This document shows, piece by piece, positions 51,875 to 60,673 of a DNA stretch of 64,000 bases (positions within the stretch are counted from its first letter, which is position 1; every line of letters begins with the position of its first letter). Below the pieces are notes generated by a model. The model did not search any database, had not been told where the DNA came from, and was given only the letters and a program-made list of their open reading frames with translations. Source of the stretch: Massilia sp. 9I (GTDB taxonomy: Bacteria > Pseudomonadota > Gammaproteobacteria > Burkholderiales > Burkholderiaceae_D); contig NZ_LR733275.1 of assembly GCF_902506415.1 (NCBI RefSeq), forward strand, positions 3,439,617 to 3,503,616. Direction: 5' to 3'. Position numbers and translations under genes: made by a program.

Positions 51875-53113
51875 TTAGCCGCGCAGGGTCAGCCCGTCCA
51901 GCGAGAACGGCGGCGCCTCGCCCTTCATCGCGCCCGCCAGCAGGCTGGCGCTGCCGCAGGCGAAGGTGAAGCCGAGCGGGCCATGGCCCACGTTCAGCCA
52001 CAGGTTGCCGTAGGGGGTGGCGCCGATGATCGGGGCGCTGCTCGGGGTGGCGGGGCGCAGGCCGGCCCAGACCGAGATCTGCGAATAGTCGGCCGCGCGC
52101 GGCATGGTTTCCTTCACCTGGCGGGTCAGCCCGTCCACCCGCTTGGGCGTATGGCTCAGGTCTTCGCCCACCATGTCGACCATGGCGGCGACGCGCAGCT
52201 TGTTGCCGATGCGTGCGTACAGCACCTTGCGCTCGAAGTCGGTGACGCTGATTTCCGGCGCCACGTCGTCCTCGCGGATCGGCGCCGTCAGGCTGTAGCC
52301 CTTCAGCGGGTACAGGGGCAGGCTGATGCCGACCGTATCGGACAGCGTGCGGCTCTGAATGCCGGCGGCTAGCACGTAGCTGTCGGCGGCAAGGGTGCCG
52401 GTGTCGGTTTCGATGCCGGTAATGCGGCCATTGTCCGCCAGCAGGCGGCGCGCCTCGGCGTTGACGAAGCCCTGGAAGTTCTGGTGCGCGCGCAGGCGCG
52501 AGGCCAGCGCCAGGCAGAAGGCGTGGCAGTCGGCCACCGCTTCGCCGCTGTTATAGATGCCGCCCGCCAGCAGCGGCTCGGCCGCCGCCAGCGCGGGTTC
52601 GCGCGCCGCGCACTCGGTGGCCGACCAGATCTCGCCGGCGCCGGCCTTGCCCGCCGCTTTTTCGAACACGTCGCGCGAGCGGTAGACCACCAGCTTGCCG
52701 GCGTCGCGCCATTCGAATTCGTCGAGCGGCACTGTGACTTCGAGTTGCTTCATGCCCTGGCGCGACAGCTCGCCCAGTTCGAGCAGCTTGGCGGTGGTCT
52801 TGCGGTTGACGTCGGCGCGGCAGTGGGCGAGGAAGCTGGCCAGCCAGCGGTACTGGCGCAGGTCGGCTTCGGGGCGGAAGTGCAGCGGACCGGTATCCTG
52901 GAACATCCACTGCAAGGCCTTGAGCGGCACGCCTTCGTCGGCCAGCGGCGAGACGTAGCGGTAGCTGAGCTGCCCGCCGTTGCCGTAGCTGGAGCCGCTG
53001 CCGACTTCCGCGGCGCGTTCGAGGACGGTGACGCGGTAGCCGGCTTCCGCCAGCCACCAGGCCGAGGTCAGGCCGACCACGCCGCCACCGATGACAATTA
53101 CTTGCTGCTGCAT
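51875..53113 (-). CDS. dadA: D-amino acid dehydrogenase
   Basis: 412 residues. The FAD-binding N-terminus is VIVIGGGVVGLTSAWWLAEAGYRVTVLER; YGNGGQLSYRYVSPLAD and the C-terminal GLRPATPSSAPIIGATPYGNLWLNVGHGPLGFTFACGSA are DadA signatures. It oxidises D-alanine and other D-amino acids and passes electrons to the respiratory chain. It is monocistronic, but near the muropeptide cluster whose dipeptidase would release D-Ala. Confidence 0.92.
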   Translation of the reverse strand: MQQQVIVIGGGVVGLTSAWWLAEAGYRVTVLERAAEVGSGSSYGNGGQLSYRYVSPLADEGVPLKALQWMFQDTGPLHFRPEADLRQYRWLASFLAHCRADVNRKTTAKLLELGELSRQGMKQLEVTVPLDEFEWRDAGKLVVYRSRDVFEKAAGKAGAGEIWSATECAAREPALAAAEPLLAGGIYNSGEAVADCHAFCLALASRLRAHQNFQGFVNAEARRLLADNGRITGIETDTGTLAADSYVLAAGIQSRTLSDTVGISLPLYPLKGYSLTAPIREDDVAPEISVTDFERKVLYARIGNKLRVAAMVDMVGEDLSHTPKRVDGLTRQVKETMPRAADYSQISVWAGLRPATPSSAPIIGATPYGNLWLNVGHGPLGFTFACGSASLLAGAMKGEAPPFSLDGLTLRG

Positions 53114-53222
53114 CCTGCACTCTTTTTATTGAATTTGAGGGTCGAGCTTAGGGGCTCGGCCGGAACACGGCCAATGAAAGTCGCGTCGAGCGCCATAACC
53201 GCCGTATATGTAGAGCTTGGCA

Positions 53223-54572
53223 TCACGTTGCCGCCCGTTGGCCGAGGATGGCATGGCGATACAGGGCCGTGAGGATGCGCTCCTCGAACCGGGCCCGCGC
53301 CGAATAGCGTCCCTTCTGCCGGTCCGGGTCGCTGGAAGGGCCGCCCATCAGCATGATCATGCCGTCGCCGCGCGCCAGGTCCGCCGCAAACACGGAGCGC
53401 AGGCCGTAGGCGTCGCCCGAGTGGCCGACCGCGTCGAAGCCGCCGCCGTCGACCAGGCAGCTGCCGGGGCGGTCAGGGAAGTGCGCATTGCCCAGGCCCC
53501 AGGCGGGGAAGAAGCCGCCCAGCGAATCGCCGTTGCTGCCATTGGCATCGATGGTCCACTGGCGCGCGAACATGCGTGCCAGGGTGGCGTCCTGGAACAG
53601 GCGCCTGCCGTAGGTGCCGTCGCCATGCACGCCGCCGTTCATCAGCATCCGCATGATCACGCCCATGTCGCGCGCCGAGATGCGCAGCCCGCCGGTCGGG
53701 CTGAAGGGCGTGGCGTTGGTGCCGGGGACGTAGCTCGCGAGGCCAGGTGGCGGCGCCGGCGCCTTGGCCGAGTAATCGTCGACCTGGGCAATCCAGGGGC
53801 CGTTCGCGTCCCAGATCTCGGTGTCGGTGGTGCGCTTGCGGTACAGGGTCGCCAGCTTGTCCAGCGCCGCCGGCGGCAGCGCCGAGGCGTTGTAGCCGGC
53901 CTGGATGCCGAGCGGCTGCAGCAGCAGGCGCTGCATCAGAAGGTCGAAGCGCTCGCCCGTCACCCTTTCCATCAGGGTGCCGATCACGCCCCAGCCGAGG
54001 TTACAGTAGGTGAAGTAGGCGCCGGGACCGGCGCGCTTTGACCACATCTGCGGCCCCAGCACATCCTTCAGCGCGGTGGCGAAGGGCCAGGAGTAGCCGC
54101 CTTCGTCGCGCAGCGAGGAGGTATGGGTGAGCAGGGTGCGCAGCGTGATCGCCTGGTCCGGGAAATGTGGGTTGCGCAGGCTGAAGCCCAGGCAGCCGGA
54201 GACGTCGGCGTCGAGGTCCACCTTGCCGGCTTCCACGAGGCGCATCAGGCCCAGCGTGGTCATCATCTTGGAGATCGAGGCGATGCGGTACAGGGTCGCG
54301 GGGGTGGCCGGCTTGTCCGGCAGGCTGCCGTTGCCGATAAAGCGGCGCCCGAAGGCCTGTTCGTAGACCGGCTGGCCGGCGCGGATCGCCACCACCGACA
54401 GGCTGGCCAGCTGCAAGGCCGGATCGTTGGCCACCGCCGCCAGTTCGGCGTCGAGCGCCTGGCGCGCTTCAAGCGGGAGGGTGGCGCCTGCCGGTGCGGA
54501 CGGGGCCGCGAACAGCGGCTCGACCGCGCCCAGCAGGGCCATGCCCAGCAAGCTTCGCCTGCGCTCGTTCAT
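53223..54572 (-). CDS. exported serine hydrolase, class C beta-lactamase/DD-peptidase family
   Basis: 449 residues with a signal peptide ending about LFA|AP. Catalytic motifs are SISK (Ser99, Lys102) and YCN (189-191); HSGDAYG near the C-terminus stands in the place of KTG. This combination is common in EstB-like esterases, DD-carboxypeptidases and D-amino-acid amidases, so beta-lactam resistance should not be assumed. It is divergent from the GntR gene; its location fits peptidoglycan turnover. Confidence 0.85.
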   Translation of the reverse strand: MNERRRSLLGMALLGAVEPLFAAPSAPAGATLPLEARQALDAELAAVANDPALQLASLSVVAIRAGQPVYEQAFGRRFIGNGSLPDKPATPATLYRIASISKMMTTLGLMRLVEAGKVDLDADVSGCLGFSLRNPHFPDQAITLRTLLTHTSSLRDEGGYSWPFATALKDVLGPQMWSKRAGPGAYFTYCNLGWGVIGTLMERVTGERFDLLMQRLLLQPLGIQAGYNASALPPAALDKLATLYRKRTTDTEIWDANGPWIAQVDDYSAKAPAPPPGLASYVPGTNATPFSPTGGLRISARDMGVIMRMLMNGGVHGDGTYGRRLFQDATLARMFARQWTIDANGSNGDSLGGFFPAWGLGNAHFPDRPGSCLVDGGGFDAVGHSGDAYGLRSVFAADLARGDGMIMLMGGPSSDPDRQKGRYSARARFEERILTALYRHAILGQRAAT

Positions 54573-54671
54573 CCCGGTCTCCTTTTTCGCCCTTGTGGCT
54601 TGTTATTTGTGAACTACGTCGGACGAGCATACGGAGTGACAGGAAGGATTGCCAAATGAATAGCCGTGGCC

Positions 54672-54718
54672 TTGGCATAACCCTTTTATATTGGTATCAA
54701 GTGGTATGCTTATAAGCA
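54672..54718 (+). promoter_or_regulatory. promoter and candidate operators upstream of the GntR gene
   Basis: TTGGCA (54672-54677) and TATCAA (54695-54700) are 17 bp apart. The -10 is embedded in ATTGGTAT-CAAG-TGGTAT (54690-54707), followed by the perfect palindrome TGCTTATAAGCA (54707-54718). The TGGTAT element recurs before murQ. Confidence 0.4.
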
Positions 54719-54779
54719 ATAAGAATGCATATACAAAGCTTTTTCATGGACTGCACTGTGTCGGGGACGGGTGTTGCCA

Positions 54780-54794
54780 TTACACTTTGTGTAA
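54780..54794 (+). promoter_or_regulatory. perfect inverted repeat before the GntR gene
   Basis: TTACAC-TTT-GTGTAA, 15 bp, ending 16 bp before the GntR ATG. ATTACACT at its left edge also occurs in the murQ upstream site, which suggests a shared operator and autoregulation. Confidence 0.45.
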
Positions 54795-54810
54795 CACCTG
54801 AACCGAACCG

Positions 54811-55551
54811 ATGACGACAAACAGCCCTGCCTTCCAGGTCGACCTGAACGACAACTCGCCACTGTATATGCAGCTAGCGCGCAAGCTCGCACAAGACGTG
54901 CGCGACGGCCGCTACCAGGCCGACCAGGCCCTGCCTTCGGAACGCACCCTGTCCGAGCAGCTCGACGTCTCGCGCGTCACGGCGCGAAAGGCCATCGACC
55001 AGCTGGTGGAACAGGGACTGGTGGTGCGCCGGCGAGGATCGGGGAATTACATCGCGCCGCGCATCGAGCAGCCGCTGTCCGACCTGTCGAGCTTTTCCGA
55101 GCAGCTGCAGCAGCGCGGCTACACGCCCAGCAGCCACTGGCTGCGGCGCGAAGTGGTGCTGGCCGACGCCGACGAGCAGTTGTCGCTGGGCCTGTCGCCC
55201 AGCACGCGGGTGGCGCGCCTGGAGCGCCTGCGCCTGGCGGACGGGGTGGTGATGGCCTATGAAGTGAGCGTGATCCCGGCCACCATCCTGCCGCGCCCCG
55301 AGAACGTGGGCGGTTCGCTGTACGCGCACCTAGCCAAGACCGGGCACATGCCGGTGCGCGCCCTGCAGCACCTGCGCGCGATGAACGCGCCCAGGGAACT
55401 GGCCGAGCGCCTCGACGTGCCGGAAGGCCGCGCGGTGCTGTTCATCACCCGCGTGGGCTACCTGGAATCGGGCGAGCCGGTCGAGCTGACCCATTCCTAC
55501 TGCCTTAGCGACCACTACGATTTCGTGGCGGAGCTCCGCAGGCCAGCATAA
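54811..55551 (+). CDS. GntR/HutC-family transcriptional regulator (UTRA domain)
   Basis: 246 residues. The N-terminal winged helix reads PLYMQLARKLAQDVRDGRYQADQALPSERTLSEQLDVSRVTARKAIDQLVEQGLVVRRRGSGNYI; residues ~85-240 are a UTRA effector domain (LSSFSEQLQQRGYTPSSHWL, RLADGVVMAYEVSVIP, YLESGEPVELTHSYCLSDHYDFV). It resembles NagR/NagQ regulators that answer to amino-sugar phosphates. It probably controls the downstream murQ run, with MurNAc-6-P or GlcNAc-6-P as ligand (inference). Confidence 0.9.
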   Translation: MTTNSPAFQVDLNDNSPLYMQLARKLAQDVRDGRYQADQALPSERTLSEQLDVSRVTARKAIDQLVEQGLVVRRRGSGNYIAPRIEQPLSDLSSFSEQLQQRGYTPSSHWLRREVVLADADEQLSLGLSPSTRVARLERLRLADGVVMAYEVSVIPATILPRPENVGGSLYAHLAKTGHMPVRALQHLRAMNAPRELAERLDVPEGRAVLFITRVGYLESGEPVELTHSYCLSDHYDFVAELRRPA

Positions 55552-55598
55552 CTTTTCGGCATGATGACGGGTGCAGCTTTCATGGGCCACCCCGGGCA

Positions 55599-55620
55599 AT
55601 TGGTATTACACTGGTTTCAT
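55599..55620 (+). promoter_or_regulatory. candidate GntR-regulator site upstream of murQ
   Basis: ATTGGTATTACACTGGTTTC (from 55599) repeats both elements seen before the regulator gene, TGGTAT and ATTACACT, and lies about 30 bp before the murQ start. A promoter is not clear. Confidence 0.45.
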
Positions 55621-55649
55621 CGATCACTCCGCACCTAGAAGATACGGCA

Positions 55650-56528
55650 ATGCTGAAAACCGAAACCCCGGCCCAGGACCATGCAACTCTCGACCAGTAC
55701 CCGACTGCGGACCTGGTCAACGTCTTCGTCGACGACCAGGTCAAGGCCGTCGACGCGGTCCGCGCCGCCGGTCCCCGCATCGCCGCCGCCATCACCGCGG
55801 CGCTGCCGCGCATCGAGGCGGGCGGACGCCTGATCTATGTCGGCGCCGGCACCTCGGGCCGCCTCGGGGTGCTCGATAGCGTCGAGCTCAATCCCACCTT
55901 CTCCTGGCCGCATGGCCGCGCCGTGGCCCTGCTGGCGGGGGGCGAGAGCGCGATGTTCGTCGCCGTGGAAGGCGCCGAGGACGACGTCGAGCAGGGCGCG
56001 GCCGACCTGGCGAGCGTCAAGGTGGAGGCAAGCGACGTGGTGCTGCTGCTGGCCGCCTCGGGCCATACCCCCTATGTACTGGGCGCGCTGCGCGCTGCGC
56101 GTGCCGCGGGTGCGCTCACCATCGGCTTCTCGAATAACGCCGACGCGCCGGTGGCCACCGAAGCGGAAATCGGCATCGTGCTCGATACCGGACCGGAAGT
56201 AATCTCCGGCTCGACCCGCCTGAAAGCGGGCACCTCGCAGAAGATCGCGCTGAACACCTTCTCCAGCGGCCTGATGGTGCGTTTGAACAAGGTGTACGGC
56301 AACCTGATGGTAGACTTCCGCGCTACCAATGCCAAGCTGGTGCGACGCGCCATCCGCCTGACCGTATTCGCCACCGGCGCCGAAGAGGCGCAGGCGCAGG
56401 CGGTGCTGGAACAGTGCGGCTTCCACGTCAAGACGGCGATCGTGGCCTTGATCAAACAAACCAGTGTCGACCAGGCGCAGGCGCTCCTGGCGTCGGCGCG
56501 CGGCAGCGTGCGCGACGCGATTCGCTAA
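55650..56528 (+). CDS. murQ: N-acetylmuramic acid 6-phosphate etherase
   Basis: 292 residues. SIS-fold etherase: GGRLIYVGAGTSGRLGVLDSVELNPTFSWP, LLLAASGHTPYVLGALRAAR, STRLKAGTSQKIALNTFSSGLMVRLNKVYGNLMVDFRATNAKL. It splits MurNAc-6-P into GlcNAc-6-P and D-lactate in the cytoplasm. It is the first structural gene of the salvage run, 98 bp after the GntR gene. Confidence 0.96.
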   Translation: MLKTETPAQDHATLDQYPTADLVNVFVDDQVKAVDAVRAAGPRIAAAITAALPRIEAGGRLIYVGAGTSGRLGVLDSVELNPTFSWPHGRAVALLAGGESAMFVAVEGAEDDVEQGAADLASVKVEASDVVLLLAASGHTPYVLGALRAARAAGALTIGFSNNADAPVATEAEIGIVLDTGPEVISGSTRLKAGTSQKIALNTFSSGLMVRLNKVYGNLMVDFRATNAKLVRRAIRLTVFATGAEEAQAQAVLEQCGFHVKTAIVALIKQTSVDQAQALLASARGSVRDAIR

Positions 56529-56565
56529 CAGCGGAGGGCCCAGGCCCGCCGACCACGAAAGAACC

Positions 56566-57831
56566 ATGCAAACGACGCAAGCGAAATCCCCGTGGCTGTG
56601 GATCCCCTCCCTGTACTTCGCCCAGGCCATCCCCTACGTGGTGGTGATGAGCCTCTCGGTCATCATGTACAAGGACATGGGCGTGTCGAACTCCGACATC
56701 GCCTTCTATACTAGCCTGCTGTACCTGCCCTGGGTGATCAAGCCCCTGTGGTCGCCGATCGTCGACATGTTCGGCACCAAGCGCCGCTGGACCGTGCTGC
56801 TGCAGCTGGCGGTGGCCGCTTCGCTGGTCGCGGTGGGCATGTCGCTGCACCTGCCGAACTTCTTCATTGCCAGCCTCGCCGTGATGTGGGTGATGGCCTT
56901 CAGCTCCGCCACCCACGACATCTCGGCCGACGGCTTCTACATGCTCGGCCTGCGCCAGCAGCAGCAGGCGGCTTTCGTCGGCGTGCGCTCCACCTTCTAT
57001 CGCCTCGCCACGCTGGCGGGGCAGGGCCCGCTGGTGGTGCTGGCCGGGTATCTCGCGCACCAGCTGGGTGACGTCAACCAGGCCTGGTCGATCGTGTTCT
57101 TCGTGCTGGCCGCGCTGTTCTTCCTGGCTTTCCTGTGGCACGGGACCGTCCTGCCCAAGCCCGACAGCGACCACGCGGTCAAGGGCAGCAGCAATCCGCT
57201 GCGCGACTTCTTCGTCACCTTCGCCCTGTTCTTCAAGAAGCGCGACATCTGGCTGATCCTCGGCTTCATCCTGACCTTCCGCCTGGGCGAAGCCCAGCTC
57301 CTCAAGCTCGTGGCGCCCTTCCTGAAAGACCCGCTGGCGGCGGGCGGCCTGGGCCTCACCACCGAGCAGTACGGCATCGCCTACGGCACCATCGGCATCG
57401 CCTTCCTGACCCTGGGCGGCCTGGCCGGCGGCTACCTGATCTCGCGCTTGGGCCTGAAGCGCTGCCTGTGGCTGATGGTGTTCGCGGTCCACCTGCCGGA
57501 CCTGGTCTTCGTCTACCTGTCGCAGGTGCAGCCGACCAGCTTCGCGGTGGTGTGCGCCTCGCTCGCGGTCGAGCAGTTCGGCTACGGCTTCGGCTTCACG
57601 GCGATGATGCTGTACATGATCATGGTCTGCGAGGGCGAGCACAAGACCGCCCACTACGCGATCTGCACCGGCCTGATGGCCCTCGGCATGATGGTGCCGG
57701 GCATGTGGAGCGGCGACCTGCAGGAATACCTCGGCTACAAGCACTTCTTCATCTGGGCGTGCATGTCGACGATCCCCGCCTTCATCATGGCGGCCCTGGT
57801 GAAGATCGACCCGGAATTCGGGAAAAAATAA
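56566..57831 (+). CDS. AmpG-like MFS permease for muropeptides or amino sugars
   Basis: 421 residues with about twelve membrane helices from the ATG at 56566. The N-terminus WLWIPSLYFAQAIPYVVVMSLSVIMYKDMGVSNSDIAFYTSLLYLPWVIKPLWSPIVDMFGTKRRW and SATHDISADGFYMLGL follow AmpG, which imports GlcNAc-anhydroMurNAc peptides. It is shorter than E. coli AmpG (about 490 residues), which has extra C-terminal helices. Context between murQ and a sugar kinase supports import of MurNAc- or GlcNAc-containing fragments. Confidence 0.85.
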   Translation: MQTTQAKSPWLWIPSLYFAQAIPYVVVMSLSVIMYKDMGVSNSDIAFYTSLLYLPWVIKPLWSPIVDMFGTKRRWTVLLQLAVAASLVAVGMSLHLPNFFIASLAVMWVMAFSSATHDISADGFYMLGLRQQQQAAFVGVRSTFYRLATLAGQGPLVVLAGYLAHQLGDVNQAWSIVFFVLAALFFLAFLWHGTVLPKPDSDHAVKGSSNPLRDFFVTFALFFKKRDIWLILGFILTFRLGEAQLLKLVAPFLKDPLAAGGLGLTTEQYGIAYGTIGIAFLTLGGLAGGYLISRLGLKRCLWLMVFAVHLPDLVFVYLSQVQPTSFAVVCASLAVEQFGYGFGFTAMMLYMIMVCEGEHKTAHYAICTGLMALGMMVPGMWSGDLQEYLGYKHFFIWACMSTIPAFIMAALVKIDPEFGKK

Positions 57832-57873
57832 ACGCCGCCCCACGGCGGCAACAATGAAGGAGACAACGCAGCA

Positions 57874-59016
57874 ATGCGCGATGCACCGGTGCGCCTGACC
57901 TCGCTCGACGCCTTCCGCGGCTTTACCATCGCCGCGATGGTCCTCGTGAACAACCCGGGCGACTGGGGCAATCTGCATGCCCAGCTGGCCCACGCGAAGT
58001 GGAACGGCTGGACCTTCACCGATTGCATCTTCCCCTTCTTCCTGTTCATCGGCGGCGTCGCCATGACCCTGTCGCTGGGCCGCCTGGCAGCCAGCGGCGC
58101 CGACAGGCCGCGCCTGCTGCTCAAGCTGGCGAAACGCGCCGCATTGATTTTCCTGATCGGCTTCCTGCTGAACCTGATCCCGCGCTTCGACTTCGAGCAT
58201 GTGCGCATTCCGGGTGTCCTGCAGCGCATCGCCCTGTGCACCTTGCTGGCCGCGCCAGTGGTGGTCTATTTGCGCTGGCGCACGCAGCTGGTCGTGATCG
58301 CGCTGCTGCTGGCGCTGTATTCGGTGCTGATGCTGTGGGTGCCGGTGCCGGGCATCGGCGCGGGCGTCCTCGAGCCGGGGAAGGACTTCGGCGCGTACGT
58401 CGACCGCATGCTGCTCGATGGCCACCTGTGGGTGCAATCGAAGACCTGGGACCCGGAGGGCCTGGTCAGCACCATCCCGGCCCTGTGCAGCCAGCTGTTC
58501 GGCGTGCTCGCGGGCCGCGTACTGGCATCCAACCTGCCGCGCATCGAGCAGACCGCGCGGATGCTGTTCGCCGGCCTGGTGTTCCTGGCCCTGGGTTCGA
58601 GCCTGGACGCCGTGCTCATGCCGATCAATAAGAGCCTGTGGACGGTGTCCTATTGCCTGTGGATGAGCGGCTGGGCGCTGCTCGCCTTCGGCGCCTTCTA
58701 CTGGCTGCTCGACGCCAACCCGCATGCGATCGTGCGCGAACGCGCCGCCGTGTGGGCCAAGCCCTTCCTCATCTACGGCATGAACGCCCTGTTCATCTTC
58801 GCCTTCTCGGGCTTCGTCGCCAAGATGCTCGGCTTTATCAAGCTGGACCAGCCGGACGGCAGCCAGATTGCGCTCGGGCGCCTGCTGTATGCGCCGATCA
58901 AGGCGCTGCCGCTGGGTCCTGCGAATACCTCGCTGTTATACGCCATCCTCATCAACGCCTGCATGTTCGCGATCGCGTACGGCATGTGGCGCAAGCGGTG
59001 GTTCGTCAAAGTCTAG
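57874..59016 (+). CDS. nagX: NagX/HGSNAT-like membrane acyltransferase
   Basis: 380 residues with about ten membrane helices. The N-terminal LTSLDAFRGFTIAAMVLVNNPGDWGNLHAQLAHAKWNGWTFTDCIFPFFLFIGGVAM is the heparan-alpha-glucosaminide N-acetyltransferase-type core, with the conserved LDxFRG and DxIFPFFLFI motifs. Bacterial NagX occurs in GlcNAc utilisation clusters, possibly modifying or transporting amino sugars across the inner membrane; the activity is unproven. It is 42 bp after the permease gene. Confidence 0.88.
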   Translation: MRDAPVRLTSLDAFRGFTIAAMVLVNNPGDWGNLHAQLAHAKWNGWTFTDCIFPFFLFIGGVAMTLSLGRLAASGADRPRLLLKLAKRAALIFLIGFLLNLIPRFDFEHVRIPGVLQRIALCTLLAAPVVVYLRWRTQLVVIALLLALYSVLMLWVPVPGIGAGVLEPGKDFGAYVDRMLLDGHLWVQSKTWDPEGLVSTIPALCSQLFGVLAGRVLASNLPRIEQTARMLFAGLVFLALGSSLDAVLMPINKSLWTVSYCLWMSGWALLAFGAFYWLLDANPHAIVRERAAVWAKPFLIYGMNALFIFAFSGFVAKMLGFIKLDQPDGSQIALGRLLYAPIKALPLGPANTSLLYAILINACMFAIAYGMWRKRWFVKV

Positions 59017-59036
59017 AACAACAATCAAGGAATGGA

Positions 59037-60632
59037 ATGAAACCCAACCTGAAAAAACGCGCATTCACGCTCGGCACCATGACCGGCGCGCTGGCGCTGA
59101 CCGGCTTCTTGAGCTCCTGCAGCACGCAGCCGACCACGCCCGGCAGCGCGGCCGACAACCCGCCGCCGGCGCCGCGCGAATTCCGCGCCGCCTGGGTCTC
59201 GACCGTCGCCAACATCGACTGGCCCACCAAGCCGGGCCTCCCCGCCGCGCAGCAGCAGGCGGAAGCGGTCGCCATCCTCGACCGCGCGGTGAGCCTCAAC
59301 CTGAACGCCATCGTGCTGCAGGTGCGCCCGGCGGCCGACGCGATCTATCCGTCGCAGATCGAGCCCTGGACCGAATACCTGACCGGCGCCCAAGGCAAGC
59401 CGCCCTCGCCGATGTATGACCCGTTGGCGTTCTGGGTCAAGGAAGCGCACGCGCGCGGCCTCGAGCTGCACGCCTGGTTCAATCCCTACCGCGCGCGCCA
59501 CGACAATGCCAAGTCGCCGGCGGCGCCGAACCACATTACCAACACCATCCCGTCCGCAGTGAAACGCTACGGGAAGTTCATGTGGATGGACCCGGCCGAG
59601 GAAGCGGCCTCGAAGCAGACCATGGACGTGATCCTCGACGTGGTGCGCCGCTACGACATCGACGGCGTGCACATCGACGACTACTTCTATCCCTACCCGA
59701 TCGCCGCGCCGGAAGTCGCCGGCAATGCGCAGGCCCTGGACGGCAACGGCAAGCCGGTCGCCAAGGAGCTCGACTTCCCCGACGGCCCGGCCTGGGAGCG
59801 CTATCTGGCGGGCGGCGGCAAGCTCGATCGCGCCTCCTGGCGCCGCGACAACGTCAACCGCCTGATCGAAGCCATGTACAAGGGCGTGCACCGCGAGAAG
59901 AGCTGGGTGCGGGTCGGCATCAGCCCCTTCGGCATGGGCCGTCCGGACCGCCGTCCGCCCGGCATCACGGGCTTTTCGCAGTACGACAAGCTGTACGCCG
60001 ACGCCGAGCTGTGGCTGGAAAAGGGCTGGGTCGACTACTTCGTGCCGCAGCTGTACTGGCCGATCGCCCAGACCGCCCAGTCCTACCCGGTGCTGCTCGA
60101 TTACTGGATTTCGCAGAACCCGCAGGGCCGCCACATGTGGCCGGGCCTGTTCACCAGCCGCATCGGCGCGGCGCCGCCGACCCTGAACTACGAGCCGAAG
60201 GAGATCGTGGACCAGATCGCGCTGACGCGCGCGCGTCCGCTCTCGACCGGCCACGTCCACTTCAGCATGGCCGCGCTGACCCAGAACCGCAAGGGCATCA
60301 GCGACCAGCTGCGCGCCACCACCTACCAGGGCCAGGTGCTGGTGCCGGCTACCCCGTGGCTGGCCAGCGCCGGTCCGGGCACGCCGCTGGTCACCGCCAA
60401 GCGCGGCAAGGACGGCGTCGACCTGAAGCTCAAGGCGGGCAAGGCGACCACCCTGTATGCGATCTGGGCGCGCCACGGCGGCGAGTGGCGCTTCTCGGTG
60501 GCGCCGGCGGCGCGCGTGGACTGGACCGTGCCGGACGACGCGCAGCTCGGCGCCGCCGACCTGGTGGTGGTGAGCGCGGTCGACCGCCTCGGCAAGGAAG
60601 GCGCACGCGTGTACGCATGGCGCAAGCCCTGA
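59037..60632 (+). CDS. GHL10/DUF187-type glycoside hydrolase-like lipoprotein
   Basis: 531 residues from the ATG at 59037 (AAGGA upstream). The lipoprotein signal ends LSSC with Cys28. The (beta/alpha)8 domain reads REFRAAWVSTVANIDWPTKPG, LNAIVLQVRPAADAIYPS, GLELHAWFNPYRARHD, YDIDGVHIDDYFYPYP (catalytic acids) and WVDYFVPQLYWP; a small beta domain ends the protein. E. coli DigH (YddW) of this family cleaves peptide-free (denuded) glycans, which fits the salvage role here. Confidence 0.9.
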   Translation: MKPNLKKRAFTLGTMTGALALTGFLSSCSTQPTTPGSAADNPPPAPREFRAAWVSTVANIDWPTKPGLPAAQQQAEAVAILDRAVSLNLNAIVLQVRPAADAIYPSQIEPWTEYLTGAQGKPPSPMYDPLAFWVKEAHARGLELHAWFNPYRARHDNAKSPAAPNHITNTIPSAVKRYGKFMWMDPAEEAASKQTMDVILDVVRRYDIDGVHIDDYFYPYPIAAPEVAGNAQALDGNGKPVAKELDFPDGPAWERYLAGGGKLDRASWRRDNVNRLIEAMYKGVHREKSWVRVGISPFGMGRPDRRPPGITGFSQYDKLYADAELWLEKGWVDYFVPQLYWPIAQTAQSYPVLLDYWISQNPQGRHMWPGLFTSRIGAAPPTLNYEPKEIVDQIALTRARPLSTGHVHFSMAALTQNRKGISDQLRATTYQGQVLVPATPWLASAGPGTPLVTAKRGKDGVDLKLKAGKATTLYAIWARHGGEWRFSVAPAARVDWTVPDDAQLGAADLVVVSAVDRLGKEGARVYAWRKP

Positions 60633-60673
60633 TATTCTCACCTTGACGCCGGTTTCATCCGCTTATTCATACC

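Noticed and set aside
53223-54572. Class C beta-lactamase (antibiotic resistance gene)
   Set aside because: SxxK and YxN are present, but the third motif is HSG rather than KTG and the context is peptidoglycan turnover, so resistance is not supported.
56452-58725. 757-codon frame antisense to murQ end, the permease and nagX
   Set aside because: Composition is Gln/His/Arg/Ala-rich without domains, as expected from the complement of hydrophobic membrane-protein codons in GC-rich DNA.
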